Of a stretch of DNA of 64,000 nt, positions 35,048 through 43,174 are shown one piece after another. The notes under the pieces were generated by a model. The model ran no database searches. It was not told where the DNA came from and was given only the letters and a program-made list of their open reading frames with translations. A program made the position numbers and the translations under genes. Each line of letters opens with the position of its first letter. Position 1 is the stretch's first letter. This stretch comes from Arthrobacter ruber. Lineage in GTDB: Bacteria; Actinomycetota; Actinomycetes; Actinomycetales; Micrococcaceae. The stretch spans positions 160,579 to 224,578 of the forward strand of contig NZ_PPTH01000012.1 of the NCBI RefSeq assembly GCF_002954225.1, read 5' to 3'.

Positions 35048-35596
35048 CTAGCAATACGGCTTCGGCGACGTACGGGTTTGTCGGCTGACGATCGTGAAGC
35101 GCACCATCCGCTGGATCATGACCGGATATCCGTGCAGCACGAATCCAGTGAGCAGTAGCTGAGCAGATCCTTGAGCATGTCCCGTGGCCGCTGCAAGAAC
35201 CGCCAGTAGTGCTGTTGCAACAGCACCGAGGAGATGAGCAGTCTCTGACTGCTCCGTTCCCCTGAGAAACCGGGACACCATGGAGGATCCGCTCTCCGAA
35301 TGTCGCATCCGGCTGATGATTCGGTTCCAGCCCACGGAGTCAAGGACGCGACGGACCGCCTCAGCACCGACCAGCGCGTAAAGCCGGGGTTCAGTATCCC
35401 TGACCCGATAGCGGGACCGTCCGACGTCGACCAGCGCGGGTCCCACCAGCAGGGCCATGAGGAGGAAGCCGGCCTGTGCGACGACGGCGAAGACAGGATG
35501 ATCCGGACCTATCGCTGACCAGCCCGCAACGGCCAGGCCGACGCCTATCCCTAGACCTGCAACCACTGAGCCGAAAGGCTTCCCGCGTTCGGCCAT
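35048..35596 (-). CDS. Membrane protein, 182 aa
   Basis: Helices at about 10-30, 35-55, 118-135 and 140-160. The last helix region ends VLHGYPVMIQRMVRF, reminiscent of the N-x-YP-x-x-x-QR end of CrtO-like acyltransferases, but the match is slight. It lies six bases after the SdpI-like gene, so they share an operon. Confidence 0.68.
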   Translation of the reverse strand: MAERGKPFGSVVAGLGIGVGLAVAGWSAIGPDHPVFAVVAQAGFLLMALLVGPALVDVGRSRYRVRDTEPRLYALVGAEAVRRVLDSVGWNRIISRMRHSESGSSMVSRFLRGTEQSETAHLLGAVATALLAVLAAATGHAQGSAQLLLTGFVLHGYPVMIQRMVRFTIVSRQTRTSPKPYC

Positions 35597-35602
35597 CGCC
35601 GG

Positions 35603-35971
35603 CTATCCGGCCGTCGTGCGCGCGACCCGATTGGCAGCTGCAGCAGACCGGGAAAGGATCATGGTTTGTATGACAAGCGCCACGAAGGCGGTAACGGGTC
35701 CGGCCAGACCGCCGGCCAGGAAGTGAGCACCCACTGCTATCAGGATCCCGGCGACACCGGCCACCCACATCCTCCTCACGACAGGAAGAGCTGCGGTGTG
35801 CCCTGCGATCCATGCTTCATCGGAGGCTTGGGTGTACCTGGTCCGGATCCCGGCACTGGCGTTCCGGCTGATGAGGCCTTCGGCTGCTTGGCGGGTCACG
35901 AAGACGCAGACAGCAGGCAGAAGGATGAGGGTGAGAAGTAGGACGGCCAGGCCGATCGTTTCTTCAGACAC
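35603..35971 (-). CDS. SdpI-like membrane protein, 122 aa
   Basis: Three helices at about 5-25, 68-88 and 92-110. GIRTRYTQASDEAWIAGHTAA is the characteristic SdpI-type loop (G-x-R-T-x-x-T/Y with SD-E-AW-x-x-H). In Bacillus, SdpI confers immunity to a peptide toxin and senses it; relatives elsewhere are uncharacterised. No toxin gene is adjacent. Confidence 0.8.
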   Translation of the reverse strand: MSEETIGLAVLLLTLILLPAVCVFVTRQAAEGLISRNASAGIRTRYTQASDEAWIAGHTAALPVVRRMWVAGVAGILIAVGAHFLAGGLAGPVTAFVALVIQTMILSRSAAAANRVARTTAG

Positions 35972-36300
35972 GGTGCGCTACCAGCAGGACGCCCAGGGTC
36001 AGTGGCCGCTGGCAATTCGCATGGCCCGATCGTGATCGTGGTTGTCCGTTCCTTCCCAGGGTCATGCTCGTGAGTCTAGACCGAGGTGCTCGACGTATAC
36101 CGCGGTCGCGCCCGAGCGGGCCGGGAATGTGCAGCGACGCAGGCCGAGGAGTGTGGTGCAGGTCAGGCCTTGTGGTCGAATGACGGAAAGGCCCCTGTCT
36201 CTGAAGCGTGTCTCGCCACTGGGAAGAGCAGATGCGGGCGGCGGGGCATCGGCCCCGCCGCCCGCACCTGCGATATTTCCGTTCAGTTCTCCTGATTGCG
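35972..36300. other. Gene-free stretch containing a terminator
   Basis: About 330 bp between two leftward genes. Contains the strong hairpin at 36234-36265 and presumably the promoter of the SdpI-like operon. No coding sequence seen. Confidence 0.5.
36234..36265 (-). terminator. Strong terminator of the lyase gene
   Basis: GCGGGCGGCGGGGC and GCCCCGCCGCCCGC form a perfect 14-bp stem around ATCG, 36 bases after the stop at 36301. No T-run. Confidence 0.8.
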
Positions 36301-38544
36301 CTACTGAGGTTTGCTGTTGCCCGGTCGCACGGTGATCTCGGCCGTGGTGGTGGTTTCGATACCGGCGTGGTTGACCGCGGTGGCAGTCAGTTCGAAGCTG
36401 CCTTTGAGGCCTTCGATGGGCAGCTCGTAGCGGCCATCGATCCCGGCGAGCTCTTGTCCGTTGAAGGTGACGGTGAGTGAGCGGATACCCGACTCAGCAT
36501 CTTCTCCTCTCACGTCGACCGTGAGGCCACGCTTGGCACCTACTTTGGTGTCCTTGAGCTCGGTGACCAGCGGTGCTGTCTTGTCGGGCGCCGGGGCGTT
36601 CACGTAGGCGATGCTCGGCGCGGGCGGCGTCGTCATTCCCTCGCCGAGGAAGAAGCTCGTGTGAGGGGGCTGGTTGTAGGCGGTGTTCTGCCACGCAACG
36701 CCCAGCCGGTACACCGGGTCGTGCATCAGGGTGCGGATCCGGTGCTCGGTGAGATCGGTGGTGGTGAAGATCTTCAAGGACGAATGGTCCGCGCTGCGAT
36801 AGACGAGCTCCTCGCGCCAGTCACCGAACAGGTCGGCCTGAAGAGCCGGGTTGCCCTTGGTGCCGTTGCCGGTGAGGGTGCCGTCAAGTGTGAGCAGGCG
36901 GTCCTCGGTGCTCGACTCCCAGTTCCACTTCGAGATGGTGGGCGTCGCGCCGGTGGCAAGCTCAGCCGGGTCGGTGTAGTCGTGGTCGGTTATCTCGCGC
37001 AGCAGGTCCCCGTCCCACCAGGTGAGGAAGTTGGCTGCGGGGATGCTCGTGCCGAGGTCAGTGCCGTCTGCCGCGCGGAGCGATCCGACCTTCGAGTAGA
37101 ACTTGTAGGTGCCTCCGATTGCCCACGCCTCATTGCCTTCATGGGTCGGGTCGATATCGCCCGCGGCGCCACGGCCGGTGTCACGGGTACCGGGTATCGA
37201 CCAGAGGATCTCACCGGTCGCCGCGTCGCGCATCGTCGCTGCACGCTGTCCGCTGCTCGGCATGCTCTCGTGCACCGAGTAGACCTCGAGCCCTTCACGG
37301 GAGGGGATGTGGTCGGTGACGTGCATCGCGTCGCCGTGACCGAGGCCGGTGGTGTATAGCGGGGTGCCGTCACTGTCGATGGTCATCGATCCGAAGACGA
37401 TCTCGTCAGCGCCGTCGGCGTCGACGTCCGCGATCGAGAGATTGTGGTTGCCCTGCCCGGCGAACTGGTTGCCGGACGTGGTGGAGTCGAATAGCCAGCG
37501 CTCTTCGATCTCACCATCGACGAAGTCGAATGCGGCGATAGTGGTCTTTGCGTAGTACCCGCGGCTGAAGATCATGCTGGGCTTCTCGCCGTCGAGATAG
37601 GCGGTGCCGGCGAGGAAGCGGTCCATCCGGTTGCCGCTGGTGTCACCCCATGATGCAAGCTCTCCGCGCCCCGGTACATAGTCGATAGTGTCCAGTGCCG
37701 CACCTGTCATGCCTTCGAAGACGGTCAGGTACTCGGGTCCAATCAGGATACGGCCGCTCGTATTGCGGTAGTCCGCCGCCGCGTCGCCGATGACCGTGCC
37801 GGCACCATCGACCGTGGCATCCGCGGTCTTCATGGCGACTTCTGCTCGGCCGTCACTGTCGTAATCGAACACCTGGAACTGTGTGTAGTGCGCTCCAGCG
37901 CGGATGTTCCGGCCGAGGTCGATCTGCCACAGCCGGGTGCCGTCGAGCTTGTAGGCGTCGAGGTACACGTTGCCCGTATAGCCGGTACGTGAGTTGTCCT
38001 TCGCGTTCGTCGGGTTCCACTTGAGGACGACCTCGTACTCCCCATCGCCATCGAGGTCACCTACCGACGCGTCGTTGGCTTCGTATTCGTAGGCCTCACC
38101 CGTGGGCGTCGTGCCGCCTGCTGGTCGCTGGAGCGGGATGTCCAGGGACTGATCACCCCACGGCGTGAACTCGTCAGTTACAGTCACCTCGCGCTGATCG
38201 ATCAGCGCCGTCACACGATAGACCGAATCACCGGTTCCTTCCGCGTCGAGCATGTTGGTACTGCCCGTAATCGGGGTTTCAGTGATACGGACGCCGTCGC
38301 GGTAGACGTGGAAACCGATCGACTCGGCGTCGAGGCCGAGCATGCGCCAGCCGACGTAGACTCCGCCCTCGGTCGTGACAGCGACCGGGGCGCGGTCGAG
38401 GTATTCCACCTGGCGGATCGGTGTGTTGTCCGGCGCCCCCGCGGCCGGCGTCACCACGAGCGTCGCGGCAGCGACGGCGGCAACTGCCGCGGCTCCCAGT
38501 GCCCGCCGTGGCATTCGTGGATGGATGAACGAAACCATACTCAT
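36301..38544 (-). CDS. Secreted rhamnogalacturonan lyase (PL11 family)
   Basis: 747 residues. A signal peptide (MPRRALGAAAVAAVAAATL, ending near PAAGA) is followed by the PL11 domain (about 40-640). Visible features are VYVGWRMLGLDAESIGFHVY, DLDGDGEYEVVLKWNPTNAK, GHGDAMHVTDHIP, HESMPSSG and FGDWREELVYR; the repeated D-x-D-x-D-G sites bind calcium in an eight-bladed propeller. Residues ~660-740 look like a bacterial Ig-like domain. It cleaves the rhamnose-galacturonate backbone of pectin outside the cell. It has its own terminator and an upstream LacI-type operator. No LPxTG anchor. Confidence 0.93.
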   Translation of the reverse strand: MSMVSFIHPRMPRRALGAAAVAAVAAATLVVTPAAGAPDNTPIRQVEYLDRAPVAVTTEGGVYVGWRMLGLDAESIGFHVYRDGVRITETPITGSTNMLDAEGTGDSVYRVTALIDQREVTVTDEFTPWGDQSLDIPLQRPAGGTTPTGEAYEYEANDASVGDLDGDGEYEVVLKWNPTNAKDNSRTGYTGNVYLDAYKLDGTRLWQIDLGRNIRAGAHYTQFQVFDYDSDGRAEVAMKTADATVDGAGTVIGDAAADYRNTSGRILIGPEYLTVFEGMTGAALDTIDYVPGRGELASWGDTSGNRMDRFLAGTAYLDGEKPSMIFSRGYYAKTTIAAFDFVDGEIEERWLFDSTTSGNQFAGQGNHNLSIADVDADGADEIVFGSMTIDSDGTPLYTTGLGHGDAMHVTDHIPSREGLEVYSVHESMPSSGQRAATMRDAATGEILWSIPGTRDTGRGAAGDIDPTHEGNEAWAIGGTYKFYSKVGSLRAADGTDLGTSIPAANFLTWWDGDLLREITDHDYTDPAELATGATPTISKWNWESSTEDRLLTLDGTLTGNGTKGNPALQADLFGDWREELVYRSADHSSLKIFTTTDLTEHRIRTLMHDPVYRLGVAWQNTAYNQPPHTSFFLGEGMTTPPAPSIAYVNAPAPDKTAPLVTELKDTKVGAKRGLTVDVRGEDAESGIRSLTVTFNGQELAGIDGRYELPIEGLKGSFELTATAVNHAGIETTTTAEITVRPGNSKPQ

Positions 38545-38560
38545 CTCCCTTGATGTGTGC

Positions 38561-38589
38561 TGGTGGAGGGACCATTGGTCCTTCCACCA
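38561..38589 (-). promoter_or_regulatory. Leader hairpin or second operator upstream of the lyase
   Basis: On the minus strand TGGTGGAAGGACC-AAT-GGTCCCTCCACCA folds into a 13-bp stem with one mismatch and a three-base loop. It lies 17 bases upstream of the lyase ATG and close to its AAGGGAG site. It could be an mRNA leader structure or an operator half next to the LacI-type site. Confidence 0.5.
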
Positions 38590-38605
38590 TGGAAAGCGCT
38601 TTCCT
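38590..38605. promoter_or_regulatory. LacI-type operator of the lyase gene
   Basis: GGAAAGCGCTTTCC (38591-38604) is a perfect 14-bp palindrome with the central CG and flanking AA/TT of LacI/GalR-family sites. It lies 47 bases upstream of the lyase ATG, so a LacI-family repressor probably controls pectin use. No LacI gene lies in the window. Confidence 0.75.
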
Positions 38606-38916
38606 TAACGGCTCCATGGTGCTTCCGTCTTCGATCAGTTGTCAAGAGCAACAGACGCATCGGAGGCATACCAACCTGGCCCGTCCGTGTGGCGGAAGCC
38701 CCAGAAGGACCGCGACGCCGCGCAGATCGGGGGCTGGTTGCTGTTGCGGGGGGCGTACCCGTCCGTGCACCGACGGATAGATGACCGCTGGAAGCATCGG
38801 CCCTCGCGAGCAGGCAGTGATCCGAGATCTCGGCTCGGTTCCAGGAGGAACCTCAACTGCACGAGAGGCAGCGCCTCACTGCGTCGGTCCGATCGCTGCT
38901 ATGGAAGACTGCTGGC
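38606..38916. other. Gap between divergent genes, possible gene remnant
   Basis: Holds the promoters of the lyase and of the gene at 38917. A minus-strand frame (38635-38862) ends SFWGFRHTDGPGWYASDASV, which looks protein-like and could be the last ~30 residues of a lost gene. Its N-terminal part is not convincing. Confidence 0.35.
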
Positions 38917-40149
38917 GTGAAGACCTCATCGCGCGATCACGACCTCGTCCTCTTCGGCGCCACCGGCTTCGTGGGTGAACTGATAGCCGACTACCTCGCG
39001 GATCATGCTCCGGCGGACCTGCGTGTGGGACTCGCGGGCAGGTCGAGGGAGAAGCTCGAGGCGGTGCGGTCGAGACTGCCCGTCGCGGCACGTCACTGGT
39101 CCATCATCGAGGCCGACACGGAGCACCCCGATTCCCTCGCCGCGCTGGCCGCGGGCACGAAGGTACTCTTCACAACGGTTGGTCCCTACGCACGGTTCGG
39201 ACTGCCGGTCGTCGCGGCGTGCGCCCGGGCCGGTACGCATTATGGCGATCTGACAGGCGAGGTGTCCTTCGTCCGCGACGCCATCGACCGCTTCGACGCC
39301 TTGGCGAAGACCACCGGTGCGCGGATCGTCCACGCGTGCGGCTACGACTCCGTCCCCTCGGATCTGGCCGTGCTGCTCCTGCACAGGGCCGCGCAGGCCG
39401 ATGGTGCCGGCGGGCTGACCGAGGTCCAGCTCGTGGCGACGGCCAAGGGCGGCATCAGCGGAGGCACGATCGAGTCGATGCGCGGACAGCTCGACGGCGT
39501 GCGATCGGACCCGGTGTTGCGATCGCTCGCAGCGGATCCCTACTCTCTCAGCCCGGACCGAGCGGCGGAGCCCTCGACACGGCAGCCGACCGACCTGGGC
39601 TGGATCGGCCGTTCGGAGGACGGCCTGTACACCGCGCCCTTCATCATGGCGTCGTCGAACACCCGGATCGTCCGTCGCAGCAACGCCCTGCAGGGCTGGG
39701 CCTACGGCAGGTCCCTGCGGTACGGCGAGGTGATGGGCCTGGGGCGCGGACCTGCGGGCGCCGTCGGCGCCGGGGCGACAGCCGCCGGCCTGCGTGCCTT
39801 CGGAGCCGTGATGGCCTTCCCTCCGACACGGCAGGTGCTGAACCGGGTGCTGCCTGCGCCGGGTACGGGCCCGAGCGAGGCCGCGCGGCGTGCGGGCTGG
39901 TTCCGCTCCCAGGTGGACGCATCGACGGGGACCGGCCGGCGGTACCGGGCCGTCGCAGCCGGACCGGGCGACCCCGGGTACGCCGCAACCGCCGTCATGG
40001 CCGGGGAGACAGCGCTCTCGCTGGCCCTCGACGGCGACAGCCTGCCGGCTGCCGCCGGATCACTCACCCCCGCGACCGCACTCGGCGACGTCCTGGTGGA
40101 GCGACTACGCGCCGCCGGCCACACCTACGAGGTCACTTCCCTCACCTGA
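38917..40149 (+). CDS. Saccharopine-dehydrogenase-like / trans-acting enoyl reductase family protein
   Basis: 410 residues from GTG 38917. The NAD(P)-binding strand HDLVLFGATGFVGELIADYL is at the N-terminus, followed by LAGRSREKLEAVR. VLFTTVGPYARFGLPVVAAC and HYGDLTGEVSFV are conserved in the family. The related mycobacterial proteins reduce double bonds during phthiocerol or phenolic glycolipid synthesis, but most members have no known substrate. Followed by a clear terminator. Confidence 0.87.
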   Translation: MKTSSRDHDLVLFGATGFVGELIADYLADHAPADLRVGLAGRSREKLEAVRSRLPVAARHWSIIEADTEHPDSLAALAAGTKVLFTTVGPYARFGLPVVAACARAGTHYGDLTGEVSFVRDAIDRFDALAKTTGARIVHACGYDSVPSDLAVLLLHRAAQADGAGGLTEVQLVATAKGGISGGTIESMRGQLDGVRSDPVLRSLAADPYSLSPDRAAEPSTRQPTDLGWIGRSEDGLYTAPFIMASSNTRIVRRSNALQGWAYGRSLRYGEVMGLGRGPAGAVGAGATAAGLRAFGAVMAFPPTRQVLNRVLPAPGTGPSEAARRAGWFRSQVDASTGTGRRYRAVAAGPGDPGYAATAVMAGETALSLALDGDSLPAAAGSLTPATALGDVLVERLRAAGHTYEVTSLT

Positions 40150-40477
40150 CGCAGGACCGGCGTGTCTACACCGACACTCTCGGTGCCGACACACCGGTCC
40201 GGGCCGACCACTCCTCGTGAAATCTCCGGCTCGGTCCCCGACCCGATACAGGCCCACTACCTGTTGTGGGTGCTCGCGATGGGCGAGGCCGTGGTCCTCC
40301 GCGATGGGGTCGAGGAAAGGCGGTGAGCTCGATCGCCCGATGAGCGCGTGTGTCATCAGTTCAGTGGCAACGGCCCTCGAGGAAGGTCCGACCTCCCTGT
40401 GATTCCGCAGTGTGACAGTAGGATGAAACGCTTGTGATGCGTTGACCGCGTTACCCGACCCGAACAGGAAAGTCGTC
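40150..40477. other. Gap with terminator
   Basis: About 330 bp. A terminator lies at 40154-40200. The rest carries no convincing gene; the promoter of the lipoprotein gene at 40478 must lie here. Confidence 0.5.
40154..40200 (+). terminator. Terminator hairpin of the reductase-like gene
   Basis: GGACCGGCGTGTC (40154-40166) and GACACACCGGTCC (40188-40200) pair at 12 of 13 positions, and CACCGA with TCGGTG continues the stem inside. It starts four bases after the stop at 40149. Confidence 0.75.
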
Positions 40478-40897
40478 GTGCCCACACTGCGTGCTCCCCG
40501 ATCCAGCATGACCCGTGCCCTGTCCACCACTGCACTGCTGCTGGTCCTCACCGGTTGCTCCTTCGCCGATCCACAACCGGATGCCGGGCAGCCTGCTGCA
40601 GAATCACCGATGAGTTCGGCACCCTCCGGTGAGCCCGCCACCGATGGGACCGTGACGACGGTCGACGACGCCTGCGCTCGCATCCTCGAGATGGTGCGCA
40701 CAGCACCCGAACAGCTAGGCACAGACCCGCTGGGACTGCTGATCGAGATCGACGAGATTGCCCGAACAGCCCCGCCGGAGCTGGCCGGCCAACTCACCGA
40801 GCTCCGTGACGCCGTCGAGAGCTTCAGGCAGGGCGACGAGTCACTGATCAGTGTGGTGCGCAAGGCCCGACAGCTGCAGGAGCGCTGCTCGGCCTGA
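40478..40897 (+). CDS. Lipoprotein, 139 aa
   Basis: GTG 40478 with AGGAAA upstream; ATG 40508 is an alternative. MTRALSTTALLLVLTGC gives a clean lipobox. A Pro/Ser/Glu linker (about 30-60) leads to a ~90-residue helical domain (DACARILEMVRTAPEQLG, LAGQLTELRDAVESFRQG) with a cysteine near each end. Family unknown; probably exposed on the membrane surface. Confidence 0.72.
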   Translation: MPTLRAPRSSMTRALSTTALLLVLTGCSFADPQPDAGQPAAESPMSSAPSGEPATDGTVTTVDDACARILEMVRTAPEQLGTDPLGLLIEIDEIARTAPPELAGQLTELRDAVESFRQGDESLISVVRKARQLQERCSA

Positions 40898-40969
40898 CGG
40901 CAAGCAGTCTGTCCCGAGGCGGTGACCGCTGGACCGACCTGGCTCGAACACCTCTGGAGCATCGGGGTC

Positions 40970-41626
40970 CTAGCGCGCGTCGGCTCCGTGCTGTGCCTCG
41001 ATTGCCGCCCTGAGTTTCTTCATCCCGTCCCGTATCCGCGTCTTCACGGTAGGAGCGGGTATCCCGAGATGCTCGGCCACCTCGTTGTAGGTCAGGTGGG
41101 AGAAGTAGGCCAGGGAGATGGCCTGATGCTGCAGCGGTGACAGCACAGCCATGGCTGCCCGCACCTCCGCGGCATCCTGACGTCCCAGGACTGCTTCCGT
41201 GACGTCGTCGACCCCGGCACACCAGTGCCGCCGTCCCCATCTGTCATCCCGTTCCCTTCGGGAAGTCTCCGCCCGTAGCCGGTCCACTGCACGCCGATGC
41301 GCAAGGGTCATCAGCCATGACACCGGGTGGCCCAGCTCCGGCCGGTACCGATCGCCCTGTTCCCACACCATGAGGAACACTTCCTGCGTCACCTCCGCGC
41401 AGCTCTCCGGGTTCTGAAGGGTCTTCCGCACCACGCCATAGACCCGGCGGGCGCACTGCTCGTACAGGAGTTGGAAAGCCTCCGGATTCTTCGACCCCAC
41501 AGCAACAAGGACAGCGACAAGATCCGGCGGGACCCTCCCGGCATCGAAAGGGACACCCGGAGGAGCGCTCACGGGCAGGTTCGCATCGGGCGGCTCGACG
41601 GTCAGGCCGCTGTCGGGAGAAGACAC
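40970..41626 (-). CDS. SigK-like ECF sigma factor
   Basis: Region 2 contains CARRVYGVVRKTLQNPESCA, TQEVFLMVWEQGDRYRPELG and SWLMTLAHRRAVDRLR. Region 4 contains LSPLQHQAISLAYFSHLTYN and VAEHLGIPAPTVKTRIRDG. These match the SigK subgroup. The start is uncertain: the frame is open to 41803, and GTG 41626 gives a 218-residue protein with a modest N-terminal extension. No anti-sigma gene is adjacent, unlike typical sigK-rskA pairs; the convergent lipoprotein at 40478 is no relative of RskA. Confidence 0.85.
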   Translation of the reverse strand: MSSPDSGLTVEPPDANLPVSAPPGVPFDAGRVPPDLVAVLVAVGSKNPEAFQLLYEQCARRVYGVVRKTLQNPESCAEVTQEVFLMVWEQGDRYRPELGHPVSWLMTLAHRRAVDRLRAETSRRERDDRWGRRHWCAGVDDVTEAVLGRQDAAEVRAAMAVLSPLQHQAISLAYFSHLTYNEVAEHLGIPAPTVKTRIRDGMKKLRAAIEAQHGADAR

Positions 41627-41985
41627 GGTGGAAGAGATTGTGGGGCTTCCTGAGAGAGACCGGATCCCAGGGCACTCCTCAGCCGTACCAGAACACGACG
41701 TACGCGTTCCAGCAACACGGCCATGTCGCAACCTGAGAACAAGAGGATTGAACCCCTTCGCCCTGAATGTAATCCGTCTCGCTGTTCCCCGTCCACTAGC
41801 CACACCGACCGCGGGGCAGGGCTTGCGCCGCTGGAAACAGCTGAATCAATCGGGCGACAACAGAGGTGCTGCTGTGTGCACGTGGTGGATTGAGGTGCTG
41901 GTTTAATGAGGAGGTTCGGTGTCACCGGCAGCGAATGCGGGTAACAGAAGGAAAGGCACTAGGAAGCAAGGTGGAGGCAGCGGCC
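41627..41985. other. Gap between divergent genes
   Basis: About 360 bp carrying promoters for the sigma gene and the GAF gene. AGGAGG at 41910 precedes a short unconvincing frame. No other structure noted. Confidence 0.45.
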
Positions 41986-42762
41986 ATGCGCGGACGCCCT
42001 CAGTGGGCCCTGATGATCCAGGTCATGGCCACTGCAGCACTGGAAATGGAGGACATCGCCGCCTCCTACCGCGCCCGCGGCGGGACTGCATCACTCGAGA
42101 CCATCGATGGCTACCTGACGGGGCTGGTTGATCTGCCGTCTCGCGAGAGCGACCTCCTCGCCGACACCGTGAACGATCTGAGCCGCGATACGTCATCGAC
42201 CCTGCCGGTCCCCCACGCAGCGCACGACGCCGCCGACGGGTCTTCCGAGACATCACGACGCGCTCTCGGAGCTGCAGGGGCATTCCTCCTGTCCGATGGC
42301 GAGAAGGAACAAGCACGCCTCGAGGCTGTCGACCGTACGAATCTTCTCGACACAGCGTCCGAACAACGTTTCGACCGCATCACCCATAATGCCCAGCGGC
42401 GCTTTCACGTCAGCACGGCGATCATCACTCTCATCGACGACAAGAGACAATTTCTGAAGTCGGTCATCGGTCCGGTGGAGCAGAACATGCCCCGGACCCG
42501 TTCCTTCTGCAACACCACTATCAAGAACTCAAGCCCACTCATCGTTCGTGACACGTTCCGAGATGACCAGTTCAAGTGGAGTCCACTGGTCCTGGGCGAA
42601 CCCTTCATCCGTTTCTACGCCGGATACCCGCTCCGAGGCCCCGATGGATGGATCGTCGGCACCCTCTGCATCATCGACCAGCACACACGGGCCTTCTCCC
42701 AATCCGACGAACGCTCCCTCCGCCGTCTCGCAACGCTCACCGAACACGAACTCACCGCCTGA
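41986..42762 (+). CDS. GAF-domain protein
   Basis: 258 residues from ATG 41986, with GGTGGAGG upstream; the frame is open earlier. Residues 1-95 are a polar N-terminal part of unknown kind. A GAF domain covers about 105-255: DTASEQRFDRITHNAQRRF, AIITLIDDKRQFLKSVIG, the CNTTIKNSSPLIVRD stretch and VGTLCIIDQHTRAFSQSDE. Such stand-alone GAF proteins bind small ligands or sense redox or light and usually regulate a partner kinase or cyclase. None is adjacent. Confidence 0.85.
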   Translation: MRGRPQWALMIQVMATAALEMEDIAASYRARGGTASLETIDGYLTGLVDLPSRESDLLADTVNDLSRDTSSTLPVPHAAHDAADGSSETSRRALGAAGAFLLSDGEKEQARLEAVDRTNLLDTASEQRFDRITHNAQRRFHVSTAIITLIDDKRQFLKSVIGPVEQNMPRTRSFCNTTIKNSSPLIVRDTFRDDQFKWSPLVLGEPFIRFYAGYPLRGPDGWIVGTLCIIDQHTRAFSQSDERSLRRLATLTEHELTA

Positions 42763-43174
42763 CGGCCCGCGTAGGAGTATGAGCAGAAGCGCTCACCCAC
42801 GACTCGTCAGCAGATCCGCATCGCGTCAGCACTTCGACCGCGGACGCGCCACCCCAGCCCGGCGCACTCACGGTCCGGTACTCCCTCTCCGGCCGGACCA
42901 ACCCGGCGGCCCTGACCAACCGGCTCGTACTCACTCTGTGCGCTACCCCGCTGGGTACGTACGTGGGTTCATCATCGAGCGGGTCATTGCTGGCACCCGT
43001 CGAAGAACAGCCGGTTCTCGTCAGCGGTCATCACCCACGGAGGGAGGACGTCGAGCAGGTAGCTTCTTGCCGTTCGCTGAGTAGTAGGTAGCTGTACAGC
43101 GAGTAGAAGCAGGCAGTCGTTGTGTAGTCGCCCCGGCGTTTGTCCCAGCCCACGGGGCCGAACCTGTCGAGCAG
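42763..43174. other. Gap preceding a wall-protein gene, disturbed sequence
   Basis: About 410 bp. The wall-protein frame is open back to 43088 and reads VVAPAFVPAHGAEPVEQVCG, like the end of a signal peptide, but has no start. GTCGAGCAGGT occurs at about 43050 and again at about 43167. The minus strand also has readable frames here. This suggests rearrangement or loss of the gene's 5' end. Confidence 0.4.

Noticed and set aside
35603..35971. SdpI-like protein as immunity for a local toxin
   Set aside because: No SdpC-like toxin or SdpR-like regulator is nearby; the family is common without toxins.
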